Below, piece after piece: positions 16,736 to 25,203 of a stretch of DNA of 34,252 nt. This DNA comes from Chloroflexota bacterium (GTDB lineage: Bacteria > Chloroflexota > Ktedonobacteria > Ktedonobacterales > Ktedonobacteraceae). A program made the position numbers and the translations under genes. Positions within the stretch are counted from its first letter, which is position 1. Every line of letters starts with the position of its first letter. The stretch spans positions 1 through 34,252 of the forward strand of contig VBHI01000215.1 of NCBI GenBank assembly GCA_005881495.1. The letters are read 5' to 3'. The notes under the pieces are model-generated. The model worked only from the letters and a program-made list of their open reading frames with translations. It was not told where the DNA came from and searched no databases.

Positions 16736-16886
16736 CTCATATTCACCCATCCTGACCTGCAAAACGGGTGAAATCGGACGGACTCGCCAGGCTCAACTCT
16801 GCCCTGTTCCTTAGATGAGTTGGTGCGCGGCTACTGCAGCGGTAACTCGTTGTATATGACTTTCGCGCGCTGAGCAGGTAATCGTG

Positions 16887-16923
16887 TATAATGTAGTGAT
16901 GAACAAAGGTGTTAGTAAAGGAG
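16887..16923 (+). promoter_or_regulatory. Likely -10 and ribosome site of the DUF6325 gene
   Basis: TATAAT at 16887-16892 is preceded directly by TG, and AAAGGAG follows at about 16917-16923, eight bases before ATG 16931. No good -35 is seen at 16-18 bases. The placement fits a short leader for this gene. Confidence 0.4.
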
Positions 16924-16930
16924 AAAGATT

Positions 16931-17395
16931 ATGACTCTCGGTCCCCTAGAATACATTCTCATCGGCTTTGAGGGCAATCGATTTACTGGCCAGATTCTGC
17001 CGGAACTACGCGCCGCCCGTGATAAGGGTATCATCCGGGTCATCGATCTGCTCTTGATTTTGAAAGATGAACAAGGCAATACTGCGGTGATGGAATTGAG
17101 CGACCTCAGTAGCGAGGAGTTGGAGCAGTTGGGCCCCATCGCCGGTGACCTGCTTGAGGTGCTTGAGCAGGATGATGTCGAGGCGATAGCGAGCAATATC
17201 CCCAATAATAGTTCGGCTGCTCTCTTGCTGATCGAACAAACGTGGGCTGTCGGCTTAAAGAAAGCGATTATGGATGCTGGCGGAATACCGCTTGCCGGAG
17301 GGCTGGTTGCACCGGCTGTGGTGCAAATGTTGGAGGCAGAACTCGCAGCGGAAGCTGCTAAGCAGAACCAGGCAGAAGTAAAAGCTGCCGAGTAA
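16931..17395 (+). CDS. DUF6325 family protein
   Basis: A 154-residue protein with the typical DUF6325 plan. It opens with GPLEYILIGFEGNRFTGQIL, then has an IRVIDLLLILKDEQGN strand, an acidic helical middle, the NNSSAALLLIEQTWAVGLKKA segment, and an Ala-rich helical C-terminus. Such proteins occur in Actinobacteria and Chloroflexota, often near stress or envelope genes; their function is unknown. A strong AAAGGAG precedes the ATG. It ends about 90 bases from the convergent small membrane protein. Confidence 0.75.
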   Translation: MTLGPLEYILIGFEGNRFTGQILPELRAARDKGIIRVIDLLLILKDEQGNTAVMELSDLSSEELEQLGPIAGDLLEVLEQDDVEAIASNIPNNSSAALLLIEQTWAVGLKKAIMDAGGIPLAGGLVAPAVVQMLEAELAAEAAKQNQAEVKAAE

Positions 17396-17490
17396 GAGGA
17401 TCTTACAGCAACGCTTCAGTTTGTCACAAGCCAATCCCACGGATAATTTGAATTAGTCTTCATCTCTTAGCTTCAAAGCGACGAAATGAT

Positions 17491-17688
17491 CTAGTGATCT
17501 CGCCATTGAATGAAGAAATCATAATACCAAATATAGAGCGCGAAACGCAACGCCAGGTAGAGCCCATAGACGATTTTGCCGAGGACCCATTTTCCTGACG
17601 AATGCAATGGACGCCGGTGGAATCTTACGCGGGACATGCTGCGCTCATATTCTGCTACCATGTCCTCATATCTGCTTATGCGATTCAT
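17491..17688 (-). CDS. Small single-pass membrane protein
   Basis: I do not recognise the family. The 65-residue product has a basic N-terminal half (VRFHRRPLHSSGKWVLGK) followed by one hydrophobic, aromatic-rich helix (VYGLYLALRFALYIWYYDFF) and a short polar end. It could sit in the membrane with its N-terminus inside, by the positive-inside rule. AAAGGAAGAG lies about ten bases before ATG 17688; a GTG at 17697 in frame is too close to it. It is convergent with the DUF6325 gene. Confidence 0.55.
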   Translation of the reverse strand: MNRISRYEDMVAEYERSMSRVRFHRRPLHSSGKWVLGKIVYGLYLALRFALYIWYYDFFIQWRDH

Positions 17689-17715
17689 AATACACACTCT
17701 TCCTTTCTGCTTTTC

Positions 17716-17895
17716 TCAAAGCCTGCGGTAATGTACACCCTGCCGGTGTAGTAGTAGTTGCACCCGGTCAGGATGCACAAGTGAGATGGCGAGCACGGTT
17801 TCCCGCCTGGCCGGGCTGAACTTGTCTCCCTCCCAGCCGATGACACTGGAGAAGGTCACTCCTTGTTTCAATCCAGGATATGTACGTCTCCCAAC
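17716..17895 (-). other. Open fragment resembling a protein C-terminus
   Basis: A minus-strand frame ending in TGA at 17716-17718 is open through this stretch and reads protein-like: TYPGLKQGVTFSSV, GWEGDKFSPARRE, HPDRVQLLLHRQG. No ATG with a ribosome site starts it; a GTG within has AAGGA touching it. It lies just downstream of, and out of frame with, the carboxymuconolactone-decarboxylase-like gene. It may be a decayed gene end. I do not know the family. Confidence 0.25.
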
Positions 17896-17897
17896 TG

Positions 17898-18239
17898 TTA
17901 ATCGGTGCCCTCAGCAAGAGCGCTCGCGAGTCCAAGTGCTTCTACGATACTTCCTGCTGCCGATACAACACGCGCGGTGCCAACCACCGGCGCGATCGCA
18001 ATGAGCGTGCCGATAATGCGCTCCGGCGTCAGGCCAGCTTCACCACTGACCTTGATGTTCACCAGCCACGAGGCTGGAGCCGCGTCCAATGTCGCAAGGG
18101 CTGCAATGCGGACGAGCATAAACGTCTCCGGGTCGAGTCCGGATTCTTCAAGCGACCCCTCGGTCATGCGCATCAGTGTGTTCAACACGCTCAAATCGCC
18201 TTGGGCGAGCACGCTCAGGGTCTCGTTGGGATCTGTCAT
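17898..18239 (-). CDS. Carboxymuconolactone decarboxylase-like (AhpD fold) protein
   Basis: A 113-residue all-helical protein of the CMD/AhpD-like superfamily. The central stretch (FMLVRIAALATLDAAPASWLVNIKVSGEAGLTPERIIGTLIAIAPVVG, split here for description) is the usual core of the family. The redox CxxC of true AhpD is absent, so peroxidase-reductase activity is not expected. It may be an enzyme of the decarboxylase or gamma-lactone type, or non-catalytic. AAAGGA lies about 13 bases before ATG 18239, which is rather far. It is divergent from the formylglycine-generating enzyme gene. Confidence 0.75.
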   Translation of the reverse strand: MTDPNETLSVLAQGDLSVLNTLMRMTEGSLEESGLDPETFMLVRIAALATLDAAPASWLVNIKVSGEAGLTPERIIGTLIAIAPVVGTARVVSAAGSIVEALGLASALAEGTD

Positions 18240-18408
18240 TTTGTAGATAATCCTTTCTTATAGCTTGATACAACTCATAAGTGATAGGTGCAACTCCTAC
18301 CCATGGAAAATCACTTCACCACTGGTACTAGTGTATTCGTTCGGAGAAGATTATGCAACTTCAGAACACACTATTTTTTTCACGTTGCGAATAAGAATAC
18401 GAACTGGC

Positions 18409-18425
18409 ACCTGATCTGTTCAGGT
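18409..18425. promoter_or_regulatory. Short inverted repeat upstream of the FGE gene
   Basis: ACCTGA and TCAGGT flank five bases. This 6-bp dyad lies in the 274-base gap between divergent genes and about 90 bases before the chosen FGE start. It could be an operator or a weak hairpin. The rest of the gap shows no firm promoter. Confidence 0.25.
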
Positions 18426-18513
18426 AACATATCTCTTCCTATTTGACTCTCAGTCTGATAGAATGAACCAGGTGACGGCTTTAGCAAAGAGAATTTTGAG
18501 GAGGGAAAGCACC

Positions 18514-19542
18514 TTGAACGAGCACATAAAGATATCTGAATCGGAGAACCGCCCTGACCAGGTGGATCCAAACGCCCAACCACCCGAACCCGGTCTCCCA
18601 CCACATGAAAATATGTGCTGGATTCCCGGCGGCACCTTTCTCATGGGGTCCAACCAGCATTACCCGGAAGAAGGCCCCACCCATCATGTGACCGTCGACG
18701 GCTTCTGGATGGACCTGTATACGGTGACCAATGCCGATTTCCAGCGCTTCGTCGAAGCCACCGATTATGTCACCGTGGCTGAACGCCCGCTCAACCCGCA
18801 AGACTATCCCGGCGCGTTGCCCGAACTGCTCGTCCCTGGCTCAGCAGTCTTTCAGAAGCCGCCACATCGTGTCGATTTGCGCAATCCCGGCAACTGGTGG
18901 GCATATATACCTGGCGCCAACTGGCAGAATCCTGAAGGGCCTAAGAGTTCCTTGAAAGGGCGTATGAAGCATCCGGTGGTCCACATCGCCTACGAAGATG
19001 CCGAAGCCTACGCCGCCTGGGCAGGCAAGTCGTTGCCGACGGAGGCACAATGGGAATTCGCCGCGCGTGGAGGACTGGAAGGAGCTGTCTACGCCTGGGG
19101 CAACGACTTCGCCCCTGACGGTACATTGATGGCCAACACCTGGCAGGGGGAGTTTCCCTGGCAGAACTTGCTCAGCGATGGCTACGAAAGGACTGCCCCT
19201 GTTGGGTCCTTCCCTCCCAATGGCTACGGCCTGTACGAAATGTCGGGCAACGTCTGGGAATGGACAACTGACTGGTATGCGGACCGCCATCCAGGTGAGG
19301 CGCACAAGGCATGCTGCATCCCGGTGAACCCGAGAGGGGCAGCGCTGGAACAGAGTTTTGACCCTGCTCAACCAGAGGTGCGCATTCCGAGGAAGGTACT
19401 CAAGGGCGGCTCCTTTCTCTGTGCGCCGAATTACTGCCTGCGCTATCGACCGGCTGCTCGTATTCCTGAGACCATTGATACATCCACCTGTCATATCGGC
19501 TTCCGCTGCGTCATCAACGTCGTTCGCCAGGTGCTCGACTAG
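18514..19542 (+). CDS. Formylglycine-generating enzyme (SUMF1-type)
   Basis: Copper-dependent oxidase family that converts a Cys in sulfatases to formylglycine. The FGE fold is recognisable from CWIPGGTFLMGS through HPVVHIAYEDAEAYAAWAG, LPTEAQWEFAARGG and SGNVWEWTTDWY to GFRCV at the end. The two active-site cysteines are present as C303 and C308 in GGSFLCAPNYCLRYRPAAR, spaced as in human SUMF1 and actinobacterial FGE. Many relatives (EgtB, kinase-linked types) lack this pair. I chose TTG 18514 (342 residues) because GAGGAGGG lies eight bases upstream; the in-frame ATG 18463 has no ribosome site. No sulfatase is encoded in the window. There is no signal peptide. Confidence 0.88.
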   Translation: MNEHIKISESENRPDQVDPNAQPPEPGLPPHENMCWIPGGTFLMGSNQHYPEEGPTHHVTVDGFWMDLYTVTNADFQRFVEATDYVTVAERPLNPQDYPGALPELLVPGSAVFQKPPHRVDLRNPGNWWAYIPGANWQNPEGPKSSLKGRMKHPVVHIAYEDAEAYAAWAGKSLPTEAQWEFAARGGLEGAVYAWGNDFAPDGTLMANTWQGEFPWQNLLSDGYERTAPVGSFPPNGYGLYEMSGNVWEWTTDWYADRHPGEAHKACCIPVNPRGAALEQSFDPAQPEVRIPRKVLKGGSFLCAPNYCLRYRPAARIPETIDTSTCHIGFRCVINVVRQVLD

Positions 19543-19623
19543 CGTATTACACCTGGCTACTTCTTATTGCTCACTCTGTTGCGGCGTAGTCTATTGGACT
19601 CACATTCCCATCACAACCTATAG

Positions 19624-19653
19624 ATGACTCTGCTGGGAAATTTTGTCCGGACA
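19624..19653 (+). repeat. Left terminal inverted repeat of the IS
   Basis: Thirty bases starting ATGACTCTGCTGGG, an exact reverse complement of 21403-21432. Confidence 0.95.
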
Positions 19654-19696
19654 AGTGGACAAGGGAAGGAGAAGAGGGTAAAGTAGAGGAAAAAGG

Positions 19697-19717
19697 TCAT
19701 GAGGAGATTCCTCATGA
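19697..19717 (+). promoter_or_regulatory. Hairpin before the transposase start
   Basis: TCATGAGGA and TCCTCATGA form a perfect 9-bp stem around the loop GAT. It lies just upstream of the AGGAGG and ATG at 19738. It includes an upstream in-frame ATG (19699) and a GAGGA word. It could hide these in read-through transcripts and so limit transposase production after insertion into transcribed DNA, as described for some other insertion sequences. Confidence 0.5.
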
Positions 19718-19737
19718 AGACGAGAAGGAGGATCAAG

Positions 19738-21402
19738 ATGTCGCTGCACGCCCAACCGCTCGAAGCCATTCCCGATCTGACCAGCCGAATAGCTCAGGCG
19801 AGTTTTCCGAAAAGCACCCTGGCCATGCATCTGCGAGATGCGCTCGGCCCGATCTATCAGGACGCCGACTTTGCTCATCTGTTTCCCAGACGGGGACGAG
19901 CCGCAGAAGCGCCGTGGAGACTGGCGTTGGTCACCGTCTTGCAAGCGCTGGAAAACCTCTCCGACCGCCAGGCCGCCGAGATGGTGCGGGGACGGTTGGA
20001 TTGGAAATATGCGCTCTCGTTGCCATTGGATGATCCGGGCTTTGACGCCAGCACTCTGACCGATTTTCGTCAGCGCTTGCTGGACCATGAGGCGCAGGAT
20101 CTCTTGCTGGAGCCGATCTTGCAGATCTGTCGTGAGCAAGGTTGGCTCAAGGCAGGGGGCAAACAGCGTACCGATTCGACATGGGTGATTGCCAATGTGC
20201 GAGGGTTGAGTAGCCTGGAAAGTGTGGGAGAGAGCCTGAGAGCGGTCCTGAACGAGATCGCAGAAGTGGCCCCTGACTGGTTGCTTGGGGTCATCAGCCC
20301 CGACTGGTTTGATCGGTATGTCCATCGCTTTGAGTTGCAGCGCTTGCCGAAAGGAAAGCCTGCACAAGAAATCTTGCGGAGGCAGGTAGGAGAAGATAGC
20401 TGGCATTTGCTGCAAGCAGCGATGGACGAGCAAGCTCCCCAAAGCGTCCGAGCTTGCCCAGGCCTGGCCCTCTTGCAGCAGGTGTGGAACCAACATTTCG
20501 AGCGGATCGACGACGTGGTGTGCTGGCGGGATAGCCCGTTGGTTCCCAATGCCGAGCGGGTGGTATCTCCCTATGAGACGGATGCCCGCGAGAGCCGCAA
20601 GCGGGACACCGAATGGGTGGGGTACAAAGTGCATCTGACCGAGACCTGTGGAGAAGAAGAAGCGGTGCATCTGATCGTGCAAGCGGAGATCACGGCAGCG
20701 ACCGTGCAAGATGTCGAAGAGACGATGCCTTTGCTACGCGATTTGCAAGCCCGCGACCTGGTGCCAGAGGTGCGGCTGGTCGATAGTGGCTATGTCAGTG
20801 GCGAAGTGCTCGCAAGCCACGCCGAGGTGGGGATCGAACTCGTGGGTCCGCTCAAACAGGAGGGGGGATGGCAACACGAGACGGGCTATGGAGTGAGCGC
20901 TTTCGAAGTGGATTGGCAGAAGCAGCAGGTGCGTTGTCCCCAAGGGCACCTCTCGCAGAACTGGTGTCCCGGACGACATAACCGAGGCGAGGAGGTGATA
21001 CGAGTGAGCTTTTCCGCCGTCACCTGTCAGGTCTGTCCGGTCAAAGAGCTCTGTACCAAGAGGGAAAAGAACAAAGGGAGGATCGTCACCCTTTCGCCTC
21101 AACCCATCTCTGAGGCGCGCACGCGGCGTCGAACTGAACAAGACACCCCTCCTTTTCAGCAGCGCTATGCCTTGCGGGCAGGGATCGAAGGCAGTATTTC
21201 GGAAGGGATTCGCAGCCATGGGCTGCGCCGTGCGCGCTATCGAGGACAGTCAAAGACGCAGCTGCAGGCCAAAGCCATCGCGGCGGCTATCAACTTGGTT
21301 CGCATCCGTCAGATGCTGCAACGCACACAGCTTGGGCTCTCACCTCGGCCCAAGCGTCCTCTGTCTCCTTTTGCACGTTTGCGATCACTCTTGGCGGCAT
21401 GA
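19738..21402 (+). CDS. IS1182 family DDE transposase
   Basis: A 554-residue DDE transposase that would cut and join the element's ends. The N-terminal domain (RWALVTVLQALENLSDRQA type, here RLALVTVLQALENLSDRQAAE) and DASTLTDFRQRLLDH are typical. Candidate catalytic regions are TDSTWVIANVRG (first Asp), VRLVDSGYVSGEVL (second Asp) and the GIEGSISEGIRSHGLRRARYRG segment (Glu). A cysteine-bearing insert (CPQGH, CQVCPVKELC) lies between the last two, as usual for this family. I chose ATG 19738 because AGGAGG is six bases upstream; an earlier in-frame ATG (19699) lies within the hairpin. The frame runs to one base before the right terminal repeat. Confidence 0.93.
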   Translation: MSLHAQPLEAIPDLTSRIAQASFPKSTLAMHLRDALGPIYQDADFAHLFPRRGRAAEAPWRLALVTVLQALENLSDRQAAEMVRGRLDWKYALSLPLDDPGFDASTLTDFRQRLLDHEAQDLLLEPILQICREQGWLKAGGKQRTDSTWVIANVRGLSSLESVGESLRAVLNEIAEVAPDWLLGVISPDWFDRYVHRFELQRLPKGKPAQEILRRQVGEDSWHLLQAAMDEQAPQSVRACPGLALLQQVWNQHFERIDDVVCWRDSPLVPNAERVVSPYETDARESRKRDTEWVGYKVHLTETCGEEEAVHLIVQAEITAATVQDVEETMPLLRDLQARDLVPEVRLVDSGYVSGEVLASHAEVGIELVGPLKQEGGWQHETGYGVSAFEVDWQKQQVRCPQGHLSQNWCPGRHNRGEEVIRVSFSAVTCQVCPVKELCTKREKNKGRIVTLSPQPISEARTRRRTEQDTPPFQQRYALRAGIEGSISEGIRSHGLRRARYRGQSKTQLQAKAIAAAINLVRIRQMLQRTQLGLSPRPKRPLSPFARLRSLLAA

Positions 21403-21432
21403 TGTCCGGACAAAATTTCCCAGCAGAGTCAT
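21403..21432 (-). repeat. Right terminal inverted repeat of the IS
   Basis: Exact reverse complement of 19624-19653. The transposase stop is directly beside it. Confidence 0.95.
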
Positions 21433-21537
21433 GAATTAGTTGTAGGTAAACGAGCAGACAAGCTGCATGTGCTCTTTTTGATCGCTAGAACTTCCCTCCC
21501 ACGCCCAAGGCCGCCGTAGCCCCTTCTAGTCAACAAA

Positions 21538-21552
21538 GAGACTGGCGGTCTC
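21538..21552 (-). terminator. Possible weak terminator after the glycosyltransferase remnant
   Basis: On the minus strand GAGAC and GTCTC pair around a five-base loop and are followed by TTTGTT. The stem is short and the T run imperfect. The rest of the 202-base gap between the IS and the glycosyltransferase shows nothing I can support. Confidence 0.3.
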
Positions 21553-21634
21553 CAAGCCGTTCGAGCACAGCAGACGAGCTCGTGTATGCTGCATGCAATC
21601 ATCTGTCCGCTGGACGAGCACCATGCACATCAAC

Positions 21635-22749
21635 TCAGATCAGTTCGGCAATCCGGGCTGCCGCGCGTACCGCGCCGTCGGGTTCAACATTCCGGTACAT
21701 GACCTTCCGGCCAATCTCCTCCACGATCGCTGCTGCGATGACCTCTGGCGTTGCCTGCTCGAAGTCCATACAGCGCCCAGCCTGGTAGCGGCCAAGGCGA
21801 TGCCGAACATGGAAGTTCTGCTCGAAACGGTGGCGCAAGGGGAAGTACAGAAACGGCCGCTTGTTTGCCGTCAGCTCCATCGCCGTCGTCAGACCGCCCT
21901 GCACCACCGCCAGGTCGCAAACGGCGAGGTGACGGTACAACTCGTGGACATAGGCGCGCACTTCGATCCCTTCCACTGTAGGGAGCGACTGCGGATCGAT
22001 ACGCGGACCGGCCACTACGATCATACGGAGTTCCGGCACCCGCCACTTGGCCTCGGGAAAGGCTGCCATGACCCGTCGCAGCAGGTGCTGGCCCACGCCA
22101 GAGCCGCCAACTGCCACAATACAGACCTTTTCGTCAGCGGCGTAGCCCAACTCCGCCCGAACCGCCTCCCGATCGGCGAAGGCGGCGAGATCGAACCCGG
22201 TAATGTAGCCAGCGAAGTCGTAATGCTGCTCTGTCCATGCCCGGATGGAGGGAAGGTCCGCTCCGAAGGTATCGGGAACGATATCCTCGGGGTTGCCAAC
22301 AAAGATCGCCCGGTCTCGTATTTGGGGAAACCGCTCGATCTGCTCGATCATCTCGGCGTTGTAGTCGGCGGTGAAGAAGGCTTCGTGCGTCCCCCCATCA
22401 GGCATAGGCAGCCAGCCGACAAAGTCTGTCAGCCAGACGTAGGCGGCGCGCTTCTCTTCGGGGTATTCGTGGAGATAGTAGTCAAGCTCCCAGGCCTCAT
22501 CACCGATCCAGAGGTCGTACTGTTCCTCGTTCACCACGTCATGGAAGAGCATGTAGTTCGCGACGAGAATCTCGTCCATGCGGTACCAGGCCTGGAGCAG
22601 TGCAGGTCGTGCTCGGCGGACTCGTTCTCCATGTGACTGGACTCATTCGCCAGGTGTACACTGGCTGGGTGGATGCGCTCGCCACGTGCCTTGAGCACCT
22701 CGGTGACGAGATGCTGGGCCAGCCAGTCGATCGCAAGGTCGGGCCGCTC
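21635..22749 (-). pseudogene. UDP-sugar glycosyltransferase (GT-B fold), 5'-truncated and frameshifted
   Basis: The C-terminal 314 codons (from 22579) encode a GT-B, MurG/UGT-like glycosyltransferase. They include DLWIGDEAWELDYYL, VWLTDFVGWLPMPDGG, IFVGNPEDIVPDTFG, a nucleotide-sugar site with VAVGGSGVGQHLLRRV, and the VVQGGLTTAMEL acceptor/donor loop. The continuation upstream (RPDLAIDWLAQH, GERIHPASVHLANES, ESAEHDLH) is in another frame, joined near 22597-22602, so one base has been gained or lost. The first about 30 residues, expected to hold the glycine-rich start, are missing: the readable frame ends at the stop codon of the neighbouring DUF2182 gene at 22750. Loss of the start suggests a true pseudogene formed by a deletion or rearrangement. 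Confidence 0.75.
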
Positions 22750-23565
22750 TTATACGCCAGTAAGTGAGAGCCAGGCGGGATGAACCAACCACAAAACAGC
22801 CAGCCCCAGCAGTGCAACTCCTATCACCGGACTCAGGCGCCGCCCACCCGGGAATGTCTTCTCCTCTACTATCACCCCTGTCAGCAGGGCCATCGGCACC
22901 AGGCTGCCCACTCCTAGACCAAACATCACCAGCATCAACGCCCAGCAGCTTCCCAGGCAAAACACCCCGTGGCGCAGCCCCAGCCGCCAGGCCCCTCCTA
23001 CCCCTTTGCGGTAGTAGTGCATGAAGAAATTGAACGGGCTACGGCACTGTTTGAGACAGCGTTCCTTGAGCGGGCTGACCTGAAAGCCGCCCGCCAGTGC
23101 GAGGGTAGCTGCCCCAATCACCCAGGAGTGCAGGTAGAGCGACAACCAACGATGCACCAGTTGATGGATCAGCGTGTCTCCCAGAAACGCGGCAGCTGCG
23201 AAACCCGTCCAGACGACTGTATAGCCTGCCAGGAACGCCAGTTGGATCGTGCGTTGTCATTCCTGCTGGCGACTGGCATGCACCATCATATACAGCATGG
23301 GCATGCTCGATGGCAGCATCATACCCACCGTCATCACCTGCCAGCAAGCCAGGAAGACGACCAGCGCCAACAGCACAGGGAGATGGCTCTGCTCAAGCAG
23401 GTAGTGATGATTGATCAGGTAGCTCTGGTTCGTGAGAACTGCCAGCAGGGCGAGCGTCCAGGCGGCTACCACTACCACCCAGGGCCAGATTACAGGTACC
23501 CGGCGGCGCGCAGCCGGTCGAGCAGGCTGCCGGTCGTTTCCGTCCGTCAACTCCATGGCGCACAT
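22750..23565 (-). pseudogene. DUF2182 membrane protein with in-frame TGA
   Basis: A multi-pass membrane protein of the DUF2182 family (predicted metal-binding integral membrane protein). Reading from ATG 23565 (AGGAGG six bases upstream) gives a first membrane helix (VIWPWVVVVAAWTLALLAVL), a second region with MTVGMMLPSSMPMLYMMVHAS, then TGA at 23257-23259. The same frame continues beyond the TGA with typical family sequence (FLAGYTVVWTGFAAAAFLGD, CRSPFNFFMHYYRKG, GLRHGVFCLGSCW) to TAA at 22750. One base change, for example from TGG or CGA, explains the break. It lies 96 bases after the SBP56 gene on the same strand and may serve it, for instance in metal supply. It is possibly a recent nonsense mutation or a sequence error. 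Confidence 0.78.
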
Positions 23566-23661
23566 CGAGCCCCTCCTGTTCTGGGAAGTCGAGGAACAAC
23601 AGAAAGGGTCGCACCGTTCCACTGTTCCTCACAAGCCTCATACAGTATCCACAGTATCCAG

Positions 23662-25050
23662 CTACACCCAGATATCAGACGTGCAATCTCCTCCCGGATA
23701 GCGCATCTCGTGGGCGCGGGAAGGACCAGCAGGCTCCCTGCTGAAATCCACATAGAACTTCTCGTTGATCTTCAAGCCACCATTTGCCGTATCGCAATCG
23801 ATTTGCAGCAGATACGACCCACTCTTGGCCAGCTCAGGATAAAACTGATTGTCCCACGAACTGTAGAGCGAGTTAGTGACATAGAGCCGCTTGCCATCCA
23901 GGCTCAACTGCAGCATCTGTGGACCGCCTTGCAGCGTATGACCCTGCACACTGCCAGCTTTGCCAAGCAAGCCACCGCACCAGACCTGTCCGGTCAGGCG
24001 AGGATGCGAGGGATCACTGATATCGTACTGGCGAAGGTCTCCATGCAGCCAGTTCGAGAGGTAGAGATAGCGGTCGTCCATCGAGATCAGAAAATCCGTG
24101 ATCAGCGACGGGACGGGAATGGGCCAGCCCTCTAGCTCAATTGAGGGGATATCAATGACCTTGTCCACCTCCCACTTGCCGTTGGATTTGTGCCAGTGCC
24201 ACATGTTGCTACTGAGGGTCGCTCCGACAAATCCATGCGTACTGTCAGGGTTATGGTGGAAGCGCACTTCGAGGGGCACCAGGCCTTCCTCGCCCAGATC
24301 GAAACTCTGGACAATTGCATGCTTGTCCCAATCCCAGAAGTGCAGATGGTGCCCGTACTTGCCTGCTACCACATCGTCCAGATTGAAGCCGTTGATAAAC
24401 GTCTTGGGGGCCGCCCACTCACTGCTGACCATCACATTGTGGCGTGGCTGATACCAGTAGTCGTAGTTGAAGTCCATGCCCTCGGTTGACTGTTCCCAGC
24501 GGCCTGCAATGTTGAACCCGTCGTCGAGCAGCAGAAATCCTCCGGGACCATTGCCTTCCCGGTCCCCAAGCATAGAGATCATAATGTTGCCATCGGCCAG
24601 ACAGTGCACGGTGTGAGGTGTGCTCAGGTTCGCCTTTGTCTTGATCTCTTCCGGTTCGATCACCTGATGCAGTTTAGGTGCCCGTTCATCAGAGACATCC
24701 AGGATGTGGATGCGGCTAGAGAGCATGCCAGGGAGAATCAGAAAACCGCGCGATTTGCTTTCATCCGCATGACAAGAGCTACAGGCATTCCAGCCAAAAT
24801 GGTGTAATTCATCACCCACCTGGGGCATAGGTGTACGATGAATCACCTGCGAATAGGTGGGAGAGGTGGGATCCACATCTACGGTTGCCAGGTAATCCGG
24901 CTCCTCGATCCCGGTTCCTACGTACAGTGCGATGCTGTACAGCACCTTTTCGGGCTCGGCCTTCATAGCCTCTTCGGGTGAAGCGTATCCTGGCCCGTGA
25001 TTGGAATGATCTTCGTGATGCATTACATTTTCGTCCGCCATACTGTTCAT
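23662..25050 (-). CDS. SBP56/SELENBP1-like methanethiol oxidase
   Basis: Selenium-binding-protein 56 family, now known in bacteria (MtoX) and man (SELENBP1) as a copper-dependent methanethiol oxidase giving formaldehyde, H2S and H2O2. The 462 residues (family about 430-470) show [12 protein letters not shown] near the start, [71 protein letters not shown] and a C-terminal [16 protein letters not shown]. The many conserved His residues fit metal binding. I chose ATG 25050 with AAAGGA just upstream; GTG 25104 would add 18 residues. There is no twin-arginine or Sec signal, whereas several MtoX proteins are periplasmic. It may form an operon with the DUF2182 gene. Confidence 0.9.
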   Translation of the reverse strand: MNSMADENVMHHEDHSNHGPGYASPEEAMKAEPEKVLYSIALYVGTGIEEPDYLATVDVDPTSPTYSQVIHRTPMPQVGDELHHFGWNACSSCHADESKSRGFLILPGMLSSRIHILDVSDERAPKLHQVIEPEEIKTKANLSTPHTVHCLADGNIMISMLGDREGNGPGGFLLLDDGFNIAGRWEQSTEGMDFNYDYWYQPRHNVMVSSEWAAPKTFINGFNLDDVVAGKYGHHLHFWDWDKHAIVQSFDLGEEGLVPLEVRFHHNPDSTHGFVGATLSSNMWHWHKSNGKWEVDKVIDIPSIELEGWPIPVPSLITDFLISMDDRYLYLSNWLHGDLRQYDISDPSHPRLTGQVWCGGLLGKAGSVQGHTLQGGPQMLQLSLDGKRLYVTNSLYSSWDNQFYPELAKSGSYLLQIDCDTANGGLKINEKFYVDFSREPAGPSRAHEMRYPGGDCTSDIWV

Positions 25051-25175
25051 AGTTCCTTTCGTTGCACGAGAGGCTTTGACTGTGCTGTCCCTCTCAACTA
25101 ACACTGTAATCGTCGCTTCGAATAGGAATAGCTCCTCGCTTGATTGCCTACAAATAATTCATACACCTTCCTCTT

Positions 25176-25203
25176 TGTGCTATATTGTAATTAATATAGC
25201 ACA
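25176..25203. promoter_or_regulatory. Perfect palindrome with possible back-to-back -10 elements
   Basis: TGTGCTATATT and its exact reverse complement flank six bases (GTAATT): an 11-bp perfect dyad midway between divergent genes (SBP56 minus, emfourin-like plus). Each arm contains TGCTATATT, an extended -10 with one mismatch in the hexamer. The dyad could therefore be overlapping divergent promoters, each giving a leader of about 140 bases, or an operator for a dimeric repressor covering both. A TTCATA at 25158-25163 is a fair -35 for the plus direction. Confidence 0.6.

Larger units (their letters stand above)
19624..21432 (+). mobile_element. IS1182-type insertion sequence
   Basis: A complete element of 1809 bp: a single transposase gene flanked by perfect 30-bp inverted repeats. 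The repeats lie at 19624-19653 and 21403-21432, and their inner end contains the palindrome TGTCCGGACA. The flanks do not show a convincing target duplication beyond possible chance matches. It lies in the gap between the FGE gene and a decayed glycosyltransferase and interrupts neither. Perfect ends and an intact frame suggest recent arrival. Confidence 0.92.

Noticed and set aside
18514..19542. EgtB-like ergothioneine synthase
   Set aside because: There is no DinB domain fused to it, and the two catalytic FGE cysteines are present, which fits a true FGE better.
19618..20709. Long minus-strand open frame (363 codons) inside the IS
   Set aside because: It is antisense to the transposase, has no ribosome site and unnatural composition.
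19610..21445. Target-site duplication around the IS
   Set aside because: The sequences outside the two 30-bp ends do not match beyond what chance allows.
21593..22636. Plus-strand open frame of 347 codons
   Set aside because: It is antisense to the glycosyltransferase remnant, whose minus-strand reading has clear family motifs.
23257..23259. TGA as a selenocysteine codon, suggested by the neighbouring selenium-binding-protein family gene
   Set aside because: No SECIS-like hairpin follows the TGA, DUF2182 is not a known selenoprotein family, and the name of SBP56 does not imply selenocysteine.
22969..24135. Plus-strand open frame of 388 codons
   Set aside because: It runs antisense across DUF2182 and the 3' part of the SBP56 gene; both minus-strand products are recognisable.
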